64,000 nt of DNA from Catenulispora sp. GP43 (GCF_041260665.1 NZ_JBGCCT010000018.1:186001-250000); one strand, 5' to 3'. Counted from the stretch's first letter, positions 55,490-63,248 are shown. Translations and numbers: made by a program. The notes: generated from the letters alone by a model not told the origin.

Positions 55490-56362
55490 ATGAAGCGCAC
55501 CATCGTCGTCGGCTACGACCAGAGCCCGTCCGGCGACCGCGCCCTGGCCCAGGCCGGACGCGAAGCCGCCTGGCGCGACGCGGCGGTCACCGTGGTCACC
55601 GGCTACCACGCGGTCGCCGTCGTGTCGCCGATGGGCTACATGCCGGTGGACTACCAGACCACGGTCAAGAACATCGCCGGCAAGATCGCCGGCGACGGCG
55701 TGCAGTGGCTGCGGAACCGCTACCCCGGGATGCCGGTGGACTCGGCGGTCATCGCCGGCCCGACCGCCGAGGCGCTGGCCGAGGCGTCCCGGGACGCGGA
55801 CCTGCTGGTGCTCGGCAACCGCGGCCGCGGCGGGTTCGCCGGCCTGCTGCTCGGCTCGGTGTCGATGCGCACCCTGACCCTGGCCTCGTGTCCGACGATG
55901 ATCGTGCGCGGCAAGCCCCGGGAGCCGGCCGACTCGGTCGTGCTCGCGCTCGACATCGAGGACGCCGCCGACGAGGTCGTGGAGTTCGCCTTCGCCGAGG
56001 CCGCCGCGCGCGGCGCCCGACTGCGCGCGGTCAACGTCTGGGACCTGGACTGGAACGGCTCCGCCGATCCGGACTCCGCCGACGACCTCGACACCGCCAA
56101 GGCCCAGGCCGTGACCGACATCCGCAAGACGATGGAGGCCCGGCTGAACCACTGGCGGACGAAGTACCCTGCCGTCCGCCTCACCGTCGAGGTCGCGGAC
56201 GGCACCCCGAGCGCGGTGCTGACCGGCCGCACCGAGGACGCCGACCTGATCGTCGTCGGCGCGCACCGCCGCGGCGACGGCCACCTCGGCATGCGGCCCG
56301 GACCGATCGCGCAGACCCTGCTGCACCACGCCGACTGCCCGGTGGCGGTCGTCCCGCGGTGA
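55490..56362 (+). CDS. Universal stress protein, tandem domain
   Basis: A 290-aa two-domain USP with an intact loop in domain 1 (GNRGRGGFAGLLLGSVS) and GAHRRGDGHLGMRPGPIA in domain 2. AAGGAG stands 8 bp before the ATG, 39 bp after the synthetase stop, with no box of its own, so it is the fourth gene of the operon starting at 48922. The 128 bp between its end and the antiporter gene hold nothing I recognise. Confidence 0.93.
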   Translation: MKRTIVVGYDQSPSGDRALAQAGREAAWRDAAVTVVTGYHAVAVVSPMGYMPVDYQTTVKNIAGKIAGDGVQWLRNRYPGMPVDSAVIAGPTAEALAEASRDADLLVLGNRGRGGFAGLLLGSVSMRTLTLASCPTMIVRGKPREPADSVVLALDIEDAADEVVEFAFAEAAARGARLRAVNVWDLDWNGSADPDSADDLDTAKAQAVTDIRKTMEARLNHWRTKYPAVRLTVEVADGTPSAVLTGRTEDADLIVVGAHRRGDGHLGMRPGPIAQTLLHHADCPVAVVPR

Positions 56363-56490
56363 CGAAGCCGCGCCGAAGCGGGCATCTCCCTGACCGGCAC
56401 CGAGGTCAAGGAGGTGACCCGCTCCGCGACCGCGCTCAGGAGTCGGCCGACGGCGATCGCCGACGCCGTGGTGCCGTACCGCGAACCGCC

Positions 56491-57645
56491 TCAGCCGGCG
56501 GGCGCGGACGCCTCTCGCCGCGCCGCGTCGCGCCGGGCGATCACCGCGGCCCAGGCCGTCACCGCGAGACCGACCACCGCGGCGGCCAGGATCGCCGCGC
56601 CCTCACCGGGCTTCAGCAGCCCCGCGCGCTCGCCGATGGTGACCGCCGCCACCGGCACTCCCAGCTGCGCTCCGGCCAGAACCGCCAGCGGCAGCGGCTG
56701 GCCCAGCAGCCGGGCCGCGGCGTGCACCGCGACCGTGGCCGCCGCCAGGGCGCCGGCCAGACCGATCAGGCGAGGGTGCCGGACGAGGTCGTCGAGCTGC
56801 AGCGACGCACCGAGCCAGACGAAGAACACCGGTCCGAGGAACCCGTCGGCGACCGCGAACAGCTGGCGGGCCAGGCGGCGCGGCTCGCCCTGGGCCGCCA
56901 GGATCAGACCGGCCGCGAACCCCGCGAGCATGACCGAGACGCCCACCGCTTCGGCCAGACCGGCCAGACCGAACAGGATGATCAGCTGCTCGCGCAGCTC
57001 CAGCCCGAGATTCCGGCGCCGGCTCAACCGGTGCAACCGGCGCTGCCAGCCCCGCCTGCGAGCCTGGCGCACGATCAGGAACACCACCAGGCTGGCACCG
57101 GCCACCGCCAGCACCCCGAGCGCGGCGTGCCCGGCCCGGGACGGCTGCTCGGCCAGCGGCAGCAGCACGATCGCCGCGGTGTCCGCCACCGCGACCTGGG
57201 CGATCATCACCAACGCCGGTGTCGAGGACAGTCCGGCGTCCTGGACCACCGGGAGCACCAGCGCGGCCGAGCTCGACGCGAGCAGCACCGCGTACATCCA
57301 GCCGTGCCCCGTCCCGGCCAGCGCGGCGATGCCCAGCCCCGCCGGGACCGCCAGCGCCCCGGTGAAGGCCGCCAGCGCCGCGCCGCGCCCCAGCGCCGGG
57401 CGCAGCCGAGCCGACCGGACCGGAACGTGACTGCCCGCGACCAGCATGATCAGGGCGAACCCGGCCTGCGACAGGAACACCAGCACCGGCTCGCTCGGAT
57501 CCACCCACCCGAACCCCGTGCGGCCGACGACCACCCCGGCCAGGATCTCGCCGACGGCGACCGGGACGGCTCCGTGGCGCACGGCGGCCAGCAGCGGGCC
57601 GACCAGGCCGACGGCCAGCACCAGCGCGAGCACGGCCAGGCTCAC
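56491..57645 (-). CDS. KefB-like cation:proton antiporter (CPA2)
   Basis: A 384-aa membrane protein with about twelve helices of the CPA2 type: VAVGEILAGVVVGRTGFG near the start, ASSSAALVLP and IAQVAVADTAAIVLLP (helix 5, with the ion-binding Asp), and a GVSVMLAGFAAGLILA helix. There is no TrkA-N domain, so it is a membrane-only type. The start is a GTG at 57645 with AAGGAGG five bases upstream. It should exchange K+ or Na+ for H+. A DosR-like box lies 116 bp upstream. Confidence 0.85.
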   Translation of the reverse strand: MSLAVLALVLAVGLVGPLLAAVRHGAVPVAVGEILAGVVVGRTGFGWVDPSEPVLVFLSQAGFALIMLVAGSHVPVRSARLRPALGRGAALAAFTGALAVPAGLGIAALAGTGHGWMYAVLLASSSAALVLPVVQDAGLSSTPALVMIAQVAVADTAAIVLLPLAEQPSRAGHAALGVLAVAGASLVVFLIVRQARRRGWQRRLHRLSRRRNLGLELREQLIILFGLAGLAEAVGVSVMLAGFAAGLILAAQGEPRRLARQLFAVADGFLGPVFFVWLGASLQLDDLVRHPRLIGLAGALAAATVAVHAAARLLGQPLPLAVLAGAQLGVPVAAVTIGERAGLLKPGEGAAILAAAVVGLAVTAWAAVIARRDAARREASAPAG

Positions 57646-57761
57646 CTGTTCCTCCTTCGCCGAGGCGTCCTTCCCACAGTGAACACCTCCGGCGCGGACA
57701 GTGGTGCGGCGGGGGGCTCACCGGGGCGACGCGGGCTGAGACCGTCCGCCTCTGGCATGAC

Positions 57762-57775
57762 AGGTCCTTCGGCCG
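57762..57775. promoter_or_regulatory. DosR/OsdR-like box, divergent pair
   Basis: AGGTCCTTCGGCCG, with the outermost base changed on each side, 116 bp before the antiporter (minus) and 83 bp before the gene at 57859 (plus). Confidence 0.55.
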
Positions 57776-57858
57776 TGGCGGCGCCCCCCGGTCACCGGTC
57801 ATCGTGGGAGAAGCAGGCCGGGCGACCGAGCCGGCCGACGATCATTCTGTGAGACGCC

Positions 57859-58257
57859 ATGACCACCGTCATCGCCCAGGAAATGTGGCGAAACGAACGC
57901 GACGTCCTGCACGACCTGGCTGTGTTCGTGACCGAGCACGGCCCCGACGCCGACCATCCCCTGCCGCTGCTGCACTGGTACGTCGGTCCCTCGCACACGG
58001 TGCACGCGGAGATCCACTCCCTGGACCGCGAGAACGGCGGCGGCCATCGTGACCCCACGGCGGTCCTCGCCGCGTACGCCGACGCCCTCCACGCCGACGT
58101 CATGGAACTCCCGAACCCGGACCACGTCCTGTTCGTGGCCCGCGGCCGGCTCGGTCCGCGGGGTGATGACGGATCCGGGCGCACGCACGCGGTGATCAGG
58201 GCCCGGATCCCCGTCGTGGACGACAGCAAGGTCGGCGGGTGCGCCTTCCTGCCTTGA
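57859..58257 (+). CDS. Hypothetical protein, 132 aa
   Basis: A soluble product with an amphipathic N-terminal helix (IAQEMWRNERDVLHDLAVFV), a Trp/His-rich middle (LPLLHWYVGPSHTVHAEIH) and a C-terminal strand region ending DDSKVGGCAFLP. No signal peptide, no membrane segment, no family recognised. The start at 57859 has no clear ribosome site (TGTGAGACGCC precedes it). Normal codon use and position behind a box support expression in hypoxia. Confidence 0.6.
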   Translation: MTTVIAQEMWRNERDVLHDLAVFVTEHGPDADHPLPLLHWYVGPSHTVHAEIHSLDRENGGGHRDPTAVLAAYADALHADVMELPNPDHVLFVARGRLGPRGDDGSGRTHAVIRARIPVVDDSKVGGCAFLP

Positions 58258-58265
58258 GCCGGTCA

Positions 58266-58279
58266 CGGGCGAAGGTCCC
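58266..58279. promoter_or_regulatory. Degenerate DosR/OsdR-like box
   Basis: CGGGCGAAGGTCCC, 141 bp before the gene at 58421, with one arm broken. It lies 42 bp before a better copy. Confidence 0.35.
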
Positions 58280-58320
58280 GCCGGCTCCGGGGAACCGGCG
58301 CCATCGGCCCCTGGACATCC

Positions 58321-58334
58321 GGGTCGTTCGCCCC
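58321..58334. promoter_or_regulatory. DosR/OsdR-like box upstream of the 58421 operon
   Basis: GGGTCGTTCGCCCC, a full consensus match, 86 bp before the ATG at 58421. Together with the weaker site it makes a possible two-site promoter. Confidence 0.65.
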
Positions 58335-58420
58335 TGGAGCACACGCTCCCGCCGCGATCGACTGGAGATGCGGGGAGTGGTCCAGGTACGAGAGCGTCCG
58401 GAGCCAGGAGGTGCGGGCCC

Positions 58421-59041
58421 ATGAGAGTCCTGTTGACGGAGTCCGCTCCGGGAGCGGCCGACCAAGCCGAACAGCGGCTCCGGGAAGCCGGCTACGACAT
58501 CTCCTTCTGCCACCCCGACCACCGCGCGGACGAAGACGGATGCGTCGTGCTGCGAGGGATCGGGCACTGCCCGCTGCGCACCGATGCCGACATCGGCGCG
58601 GTGATCGACGCACGTTCCCCGGACGCGCCGGCCCTCCCGACCGCACGTGAGTTCGGTGCCTGCTGTGCGCTGCGCAACCATCTGCCGCTGATCGTGACCG
58701 GGCCGGCGGACACCGAACGCTTCCCCTGGATCGACGCCGCGGCGGTCTGCACCACCGATGAGCTGGTCGGCACCTGTGAGCAACTGACCCGGCCGGTCGA
58801 GGCGGCGGTGCGCCGGGACGCCGAGCGGGTGGCGCGCGAAGCGTTGCGGGCCAACGGCTACCACGGCGACATCGACGTCGCGGTCACCCACGCCGCGGCG
58901 TCGACGGCGGTGTTCGTGTACGTCCTGGGCTCGTCCGACGACATCGCCAGGGCCGAGGCCGCCGGCATGGTCCGCCGGGCCCTGCGCGGCCGCAGGGACC
59001 TCGAGGAAACCGTGACCGTCGTGATGGTGCCGGAGGTGTGA
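58421..59041 (+). CDS. Hypothetical protein, 206 aa, two-part
   Basis: The first roughly 110 residues look like an alpha/beta nucleotide-type fold (MRVLLTESAPGAADQAEQRL, then HLPLIVTGPAD). The last roughly 90 resemble a small alpha/beta domain with VARE-ALRANGYHGDIDVAVTH and ETVTVVMVPEV. Three Cys stand in EDGCVVL, GIGHCPLR and EFGACCALR. No family is recognised with confidence. AGGAGGTGC lies before the ATG. The downstream coiled-coil gene begins 3 bp after its stop, so the two are coupled. Confidence 0.65.
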   Translation: MRVLLTESAPGAADQAEQRLREAGYDISFCHPDHRADEDGCVVLRGIGHCPLRTDADIGAVIDARSPDAPALPTAREFGACCALRNHLPLIVTGPADTERFPWIDAAAVCTTDELVGTCEQLTRPVEAAVRRDAERVAREALRANGYHGDIDVAVTHAAASTAVFVYVLGSSDDIARAEAAGMVRRALRGRRDLEETVTVVMVPEV

Positions 59042-59044
59042 GCG

Positions 59045-59554
59045 ATGGAACTCATCCGCCGGATCGCCGACGCCCTGCGGTACGGCCGGGACGGTCACAG
59101 CGACCCGGCCGCCCAGCTCACCACCGCCCGCTGGCGGCAGCGGGCGATGCTGGCGGACCTGCTCCGCGACCTGGACGAACTGGCCGATGAGCGGGCCTAC
59201 GTCGACACCGAGATCGCCCGGAGCCGCACCACCGTCGCCCGGCTGGAAAGCGACGCCGCGGCCGCTGACGCCGACGGCTCCGCCGACGTCGCCCGTGAAC
59301 TCCGCGAGGAGCGGCTGCAGGCCCACGCCTTCCTCACCGAACTCCTCGATGTCCGTCAGGCGATGGACACCGAGCAGACCCGGCTGCTCCGTCTCCGCAA
59401 GCGCCTCGAAGAGCACGTCGCGCAGGCGGAGGCACTGGCCGGCCGCCTCGGCACGGGAGGCCCCGACGACGTCCGGGCCCTGGTCCACCAGGTCGTCGAC
59501 GACACGGCCGGACTGGCAGGCGACGAGCAGGACCGTCTCGAAGCCGGCTTCTGA
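59045..59554 (+). CDS. Coiled-coil hypothetical protein, 169 aa
   Basis: Almost entirely helical: long charged heptads run from about 20 to 150 (LADLLRDLDELADERAYVD, RLLRLRKRLEEHVAQAEAL). This resembles PspA/IM30-type coiled coils in general character but is shorter and lacks a clear family match. It is the second gene of a two-gene operon behind the box at 58321. The stop codon falls in a palindromic repeat. Confidence 0.6.
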   Translation: MELIRRIADALRYGRDGHSDPAAQLTTARWRQRAMLADLLRDLDELADERAYVDTEIARSRTTVARLESDAAAADADGSADVARELREERLQAHAFLTELLDVRQAMDTEQTRLLRLRKRLEEHVAQAEALAGRLGTGGPDDVRALVHQVVDDTAGLAGDEQDRLEAGF

Positions 59555-59564
59555 AGCCGGCTTC
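59540..59564. repeat. Double 12-bp palindrome over a stop codon
   Basis: GAAGCCGGCTTC, itself a perfect palindrome, occurs at 59540-59551 and 59553-59564, separated by one T, and half a third copy follows. It covers the last codons and TGA of the coiled-coil gene. It may act as a terminator or be a protein-binding site. Confidence 0.65.
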
Positions 59565-59592
59565 AGAAGCCGACCGCGAGAGCCGGCCCACA

Positions 59593-59606
59593 GGGTCCAA
59601 CGGCCC
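59593..59606. promoter_or_regulatory. DosR/OsdR-like box (distal) upstream of USP
   Basis: GGGTCCAACGGCCC, a full consensus match and the same 14-mer as the pfl box, 92 bp before the ATG at 59699. Confidence 0.7.
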
Positions 59607-59616
59607 GGTCGGCACC

Positions 59617-59630
59617 GGGACCTCAAGCCC
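59617..59630. promoter_or_regulatory. Weaker DosR/OsdR-like box (proximal) upstream of USP
   Basis: GGGACCTCAAGCCC, with altered centre, 68 bp before the ATG. It begins 24 bp after the start of the distal box, about two helical turns, as in tandem mycobacterial sites. Confidence 0.4.
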
Positions 59631-59698
59631 TGGCCCGGACCACCGACCGCGACAAGCGTGAAAGGTAGGCACAGACCACTCCCACCGTGGAGGTCCTC

Positions 59699-60568
59699 AT
59701 GAACACCACCGTCGCCGTCGGGTACGACCGCACCCGCCCGGGCGAGCACGCGCTCGGCGTCGCCGCCCGCGAAGCCGCCCGCCGCAGCGGATCCCTGCTC
59801 GTCATCTCCGCCTACCACTGGCTCACCCCGCCCGAGCCGCACAGCATGACCCCCGCCGACACCGAAGCCACCGCACGCAAAGCCGCCGAGGAAATCGCCC
59901 AATACGGCGCCGGCCGCGTCCGCGAACGCCACCCCGACCTGCCCGTCGAAGCCCGCGCCGTCGCCGGCTACGCCGGCAAAGTACTCGCCGCCGCCAGCCA
60001 CGAAGCCGACCTGCTGGTGGTCGGCAACCGCGGCACCGGCGGCTTCCACGGCCTCATGCTCGGCTCCACCTCCATGCGCACCCTGGCCGAAGCCTGCTGC
60101 CCCGTCATCGTGGCCCGCGGCGACACCGACGACACCCACGACCGGATCATCGCCGCCGTCGACATCGACACCGACTGCGACACCATCCTCGCCTTCGCCT
60201 TCGAAGAAGCCTCACGCCGCGGAGCCGGCCTGACCGTCACCCACGTATGGGACGAACCCTGGATCGTCGCCTACGGCCAACAAGACCCCGGCATCGCCGA
60301 CGACGTCGCCCGCATCGAACGCGAACGCGACGACCGCCTGGCCGGCCTCGTCCAGGCCGCCCAGGCCAAACAACCCGACGTCCACGCCTTCCACCAACTC
60401 GCCATCGGCTCAGCCTCCGCCCTGCTGGTCGAGGCATCCCACCGAGCAGACCTCCTGGTCACCGGCGCACGCCGACACGGCGAAGGACGCCACGGCATGC
60501 TCATCGGACCAGTCACACAAACACTGCTGCAACACGCCGAATGCCCCGTCGCCGTGGTACCCCAGTGA
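59699..60568 (+). CDS. Universal stress protein, tandem domain
   Basis: A 289-aa two-domain USP with the loop GNRGTGGFHGLMLGSTS in domain 1 and GARRHGEGRHGMLIG in domain 2; GGAGG lies 5 bp before the ATG. The middle (HVWDEPWIVAYGQQDPGIAD) is nearly the same as in the USP at 42739. Its codon use differs from its neighbours: Glu is mostly GAA, and Lys AAA and Gln CAA are common, whereas most of the window prefers GAG, AAG and CAG. This hints at a different history or recent arrival. Confidence 0.93.
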   Translation: MNTTVAVGYDRTRPGEHALGVAAREAARRSGSLLVISAYHWLTPPEPHSMTPADTEATARKAAEEIAQYGAGRVRERHPDLPVEARAVAGYAGKVLAAASHEADLLVVGNRGTGGFHGLMLGSTSMRTLAEACCPVIVARGDTDDTHDRIIAAVDIDTDCDTILAFAFEEASRRGAGLTVTHVWDEPWIVAYGQQDPGIADDVARIERERDDRLAGLVQAAQAKQPDVHAFHQLAIGSASALLVEASHRADLLVTGARRHGEGRHGMLIGPVTQTLLQHAECPVAVVPQ

Positions 60569-60578
60569 TTTCCGGGCC

Positions 60579-60592
60579 GGGCTGAACGTCCC
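60579..60592. promoter_or_regulatory. DosR/OsdR-like box (distal) upstream of 60722
   Basis: GGGCTGAACGTCCC, 129 bp before the ATG at 60722 and 10 bp after the USP stop. Confidence 0.5.
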
Positions 60593-60602
60593 GGCCGGGC
60601 AC

Positions 60603-60616
60603 GGGCCGTCGGTCCC
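60603..60616. promoter_or_regulatory. DosR/OsdR-like box (proximal) upstream of 60722
   Basis: GGGCCGTCGGTCCC, 105 bp before the ATG, exactly 24 bp start-to-start from the distal box, the same spacing as the pair at 59593/59617. Confidence 0.55.
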
Positions 60617-60721
60617 GCGGTGAGGTGACCTCGGGCCCTCCCGGCCACGGCCCCGGCCCGGCGATGCTTCGAACAAGGGCTCTGATGCCCGGCCGACACA
60701 GGATTCCAGGAGGCGAGTGTC

Positions 60722-61066
60722 ATGACCGTTCCTTCGCTGGGCACCCTCGTCCCAGCACCGCGCCGCAGGCGGTGGCAGCTCCCGACGCGACGCGGCCGGG
60801 AACGGGCAGCCCTGCGGGCCCGGAGCCTGAACCTGGCCTCGGCCGGCACCACGGTGCCGCTGACCATGGCGGAGAACGACCCGATGCTGCTGCGCCTGGC
60901 CGTGGAGGACCTGTGCTGGCACATGGCGGTCGACGACCTGGACCGGCGCAGACCGCGCCGCGGCGATCGTGCCGGGCGGGACGCCTGGCTGGCCGAACAG
61001 GCCCACCTGGAGGACGAGCGCAGACGGCTCGCCGCCATGCTGACCGAGACGATCAGCGCGCTCTAG
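60722..61066 (+). CDS. Hypothetical protein, 114 aa
   Basis: A strongly basic N-terminal half (PAPRRRRWQLPTRRGRERAALR) followed by a short hydrophobic-mixed segment and a helical, Arg/Glu-rich tail (HLEDERRRLAAMLTETIS). AGGAGG precedes the ATG. No family recognised. Basic start and size would suit a nucleic acid- or ribosome-binding protein, but that is a guess. Two boxes precede it. Confidence 0.6.
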   Translation: MTVPSLGTLVPAPRRRRWQLPTRRGRERAALRARSLNLASAGTTVPLTMAENDPMLLRLAVEDLCWHMAVDDLDRRRPRRGDRAGRDAWLAEQAHLEDERRRLAAMLTETISAL

Positions 61067-61084
61067 CCGGTCACGGGGCGCGCA

Positions 61085-61098
61085 GGGCCTTTCGGCCC
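61085..61098. promoter_or_regulatory. DosR/OsdR-like box upstream of alcohol dehydrogenase
   Basis: GGGCCTTTCGGCCC, a full consensus match, 108 bp before the ATG at 61207. Confidence 0.65.
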
Positions 61099-61206
61099 GA
61101 CGCCCCCGGGCCCCACGGCACTACGGCCCGGATCGGAGTCGCAGGAGTCTGGGTGTCGGAGGAAGTCCGCTAGGAAGTCCGCATCCGACCCATGGAGGTT
61201 CCAGTC

Positions 61207-62247
61207 ATGAAGGCGCTCGTCTACGGCGGCCCCGGCAAGAAGGTATGGACTGACAAGGCCGATCCGGCCATCGCAGACCCGCGCGACGCGATCATCCGCG
61301 TCGACGCGGTCACCATCTGCGGCACCGACCTGCACATCCTCAAGGGCGACGTGCCCGAGACGCAGCCGGGCACCGTCCTGGGCCATGAGGCCGTCGGCAC
61401 CGTCGTCGAGGTCGGATCCGGCGTCAGCACGCTGACCCCGGGCGACCGGGTCCTGGCCTCGTGCATCTCTGCCTGCGGCACCTGCCGCTTCTGCCGGGCC
61501 GGCGCCTACGGCCAGTGCCTGGCCGGCGGCGGCTGGATCCTCGGCCACACCACCGACGGCGTGCAGGCCGAGTACGCCCGGCTGCCGTTCGCCGACCTGT
61601 CCACGTACAAGCTCTCGGACACCATCAGCGACGAGTCCGCGGTGCTGCTCGCGGACATCCTGCCGACCTCCTACGAGGTCGGCGTCCTCAACGGACACGT
61701 CCGGCCCGGCGACACCGTCGTCGTGGTCGGCGCCGGACCCATCGGCCTGGCCGCCATCCTCACCGCGCGGCTGTTCTCCCCCTCGCACATCATCGCGATC
61801 GACAAGGCCGCCTCCCGCTTGCAGGCCGCCAAGCACTTCGGCGCCTCTTCCACGATTCAGCCCGACCAGGACCCGGCCGAGGTGGTGCGGGCCCTGACCG
61901 GCGGCCTGGGCGCGGACGTCGTCATCGAGGCGGTGGGCGTCCCGGAGACCTTCGAGCTGTGCACCACGCTGGTCCGCCCCGGCGGCCACGTCGCGAACAT
62001 CGGCGTGCACGGCAAGCCCGCGACCCTGCACCTGGAAGACCTGTGGATCAAGAACGTCACGATCACCACCGGGCTGGTCGACACCTTCTCCACGCCGACA
62101 CTGCTGCGGATGCTGGAGGCCGGGCAGCTCGACGTCGGCCCCATGGTCACCCACCGCTTCGCCCTCGATGATTTCGAACAGGCCTACCAGGTCTTCGCCG
62201 ACGCCGCGGACACCGGCGCGCTCAAGGTGGTCCTGAGCCGGAGCTGA
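61207..62247 (+). CDS. Zinc-dependent alcohol dehydrogenase
   Basis: A 346-aa medium-chain dehydrogenase. Catalytic zinc ligands are in TICGTDLH (Cys38) and GHEAVG (His60, Glu61); the structural zinc Cys are 90, 93, 96 and 104 (SACGTCRFC and GQC). The NAD fold has VVVGAGPIGLAA. GGAGG lies 8 bp before the ATG at 61207; an in-frame ATG 15 bp earlier is less likely. It may reduce an aldehyde to recycle NADH when oxygen is short. The natural substrate is not evident. Confidence 0.9.
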   Translation: MKALVYGGPGKKVWTDKADPAIADPRDAIIRVDAVTICGTDLHILKGDVPETQPGTVLGHEAVGTVVEVGSGVSTLTPGDRVLASCISACGTCRFCRAGAYGQCLAGGGWILGHTTDGVQAEYARLPFADLSTYKLSDTISDESAVLLADILPTSYEVGVLNGHVRPGDTVVVVGAGPIGLAAILTARLFSPSHIIAIDKAASRLQAAKHFGASSTIQPDQDPAEVVRALTGGLGADVVIEAVGVPETFELCTTLVRPGGHVANIGVHGKPATLHLEDLWIKNVTITTGLVDTFSTPTLLRMLEAGQLDVGPMVTHRFALDDFEQAYQVFADAADTGALKVVLSRS

Positions 62248-62372
62248 CCGAGAGCTGCCTGGTTCGCCGCTCGAAGCTTCCCGTCAAGCTCATCATCGAT
62301 GACTGCCGCGTCGGCCTCGGCGCAGCGTCGGCCCATTATCAGCGCCGGCACCCCCGACGCGAGGAGCACACC

Positions 62373-63248
62373 ATGCGATCCGAAGAAGACACCAGGTCGG
62401 CGCGGACCCGTGGCATCGAGGTCCGCCCGCTGCCGACGGCCCGTCGGCTGGCGATCGGCGCCGATCGGGCGGGCCGTCACCGGTCCACCATGCACTACCT
62501 GATGACGGCCGACGTGACAGCCGCGCGCAGGCTGATGGCGATGTCGCCGGAGACGTTGTCCCTCACCGGCTTCGTCACAGCGTCCGTGGCACGGGCCGCG
62601 GCCGAGCATCCCACGGTGCACGCCTACCGGGACTGGCGCGGACGGCTGATCGTGCATCGCCACGTCGACGTCATGGTCCCGGTCCAGGATGAACGGGGGT
62701 CCCGTACCGTGTTCCACGTCGTCCGCGACGCCGACGCGCGCGACGTCACGCGGATATCCACGGAACTGCTCGCCGCCGAAACCTCATCCGTCTCAGGGGT
62801 CTTCGAGCGCTTCCCCCTGCTCGCCAGGATCCCCGGCCTCGTCCGCACTGTGTACACGGTCTTGGACCGCTCGGTGCGGCTGCGCCAGCGGATGGGCACG
62901 GTGATGGTCACCACCACCGGTATGCACGACGTCGGCGAGGCGTTCGGCGTTCCGGCGTCCACGCTGATGCCCCTGCACGTGGTGATCGGCAGCGTCAGCG
63001 ACCGCCCGCACCAGACGGGCAACGTCATCGAACGGCACGACATCCTCAACCTGACCCTGGTCTTCGACCACGGCCTGGTGGGCGAAGCGGAGGCGGCGCG
63101 TTTCGCCACACGGCTGTGCTCCGCCATCGAACGCGCGGAGGTCCTCCACCCCCTGCGGACCAGGAAGCCTTGGCGGCAGGCAATAGTGCTGCCCCAGCCA
63201 CAAAGAGCGTCACAGACGGCGTCGGCGAACGGCGCCCACGACCGCTGA
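62373..63248 (+). CDS. 2-oxoacid dehydrogenase E2-like acyltransferase domain, stand-alone
   Basis: A 291-aa product resembling only the catalytic core of dihydrolipoyl acyltransferases: HYLMTADVTAARRLM, then SLTGFVTASVARAAAEHP and a C-terminal ILNLTLVFDHGLVGEAEAARF. There is no lipoyl or E1/E3-binding domain. In the usual DHRxxDG motif the His is kept but the Asp-Gly becomes GE, so activity is uncertain. ATG chosen from the ribosome-like GAGGAG 8 bp upstream at about 62360. It follows the alcohol dehydrogenase by 125 bp and may share its promoter. Confidence 0.75.
   Translation: MRSEEDTRSARTRGIEVRPLPTARRLAIGADRAGRHRSTMHYLMTADVTAARRLMAMSPETLSLTGFVTASVARAAAEHPTVHAYRDWRGRLIVHRHVDVMVPVQDERGSRTVFHVVRDADARDVTRISTELLAAETSSVSGVFERFPLLARIPGLVRTVYTVLDRSVRLRQRMGTVMVTTTGMHDVGEAFGVPASTLMPLHVVIGSVSDRPHQTGNVIERHDILNLTLVFDHGLVGEAEAARFATRLCSAIERAEVLHPLRTRKPWRQAIVLPQPQRASQTASANGAHDR

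Noticed and set aside
56363-56490. Possible short gene or remnant between the USP and the antiporter
   Set aside because: A frame reading ISLTGTEVKEV-like sequence is open, but it has no start with ribosome site and no recognised homology.
58299-58320. Extra DosR-like half-sites such as CATCGGCCCCTGGACATCC before 58321
   Set aside because: Only one arm matches and the centre is wrong. In DNA this GC-rich, single arms arise often by chance.
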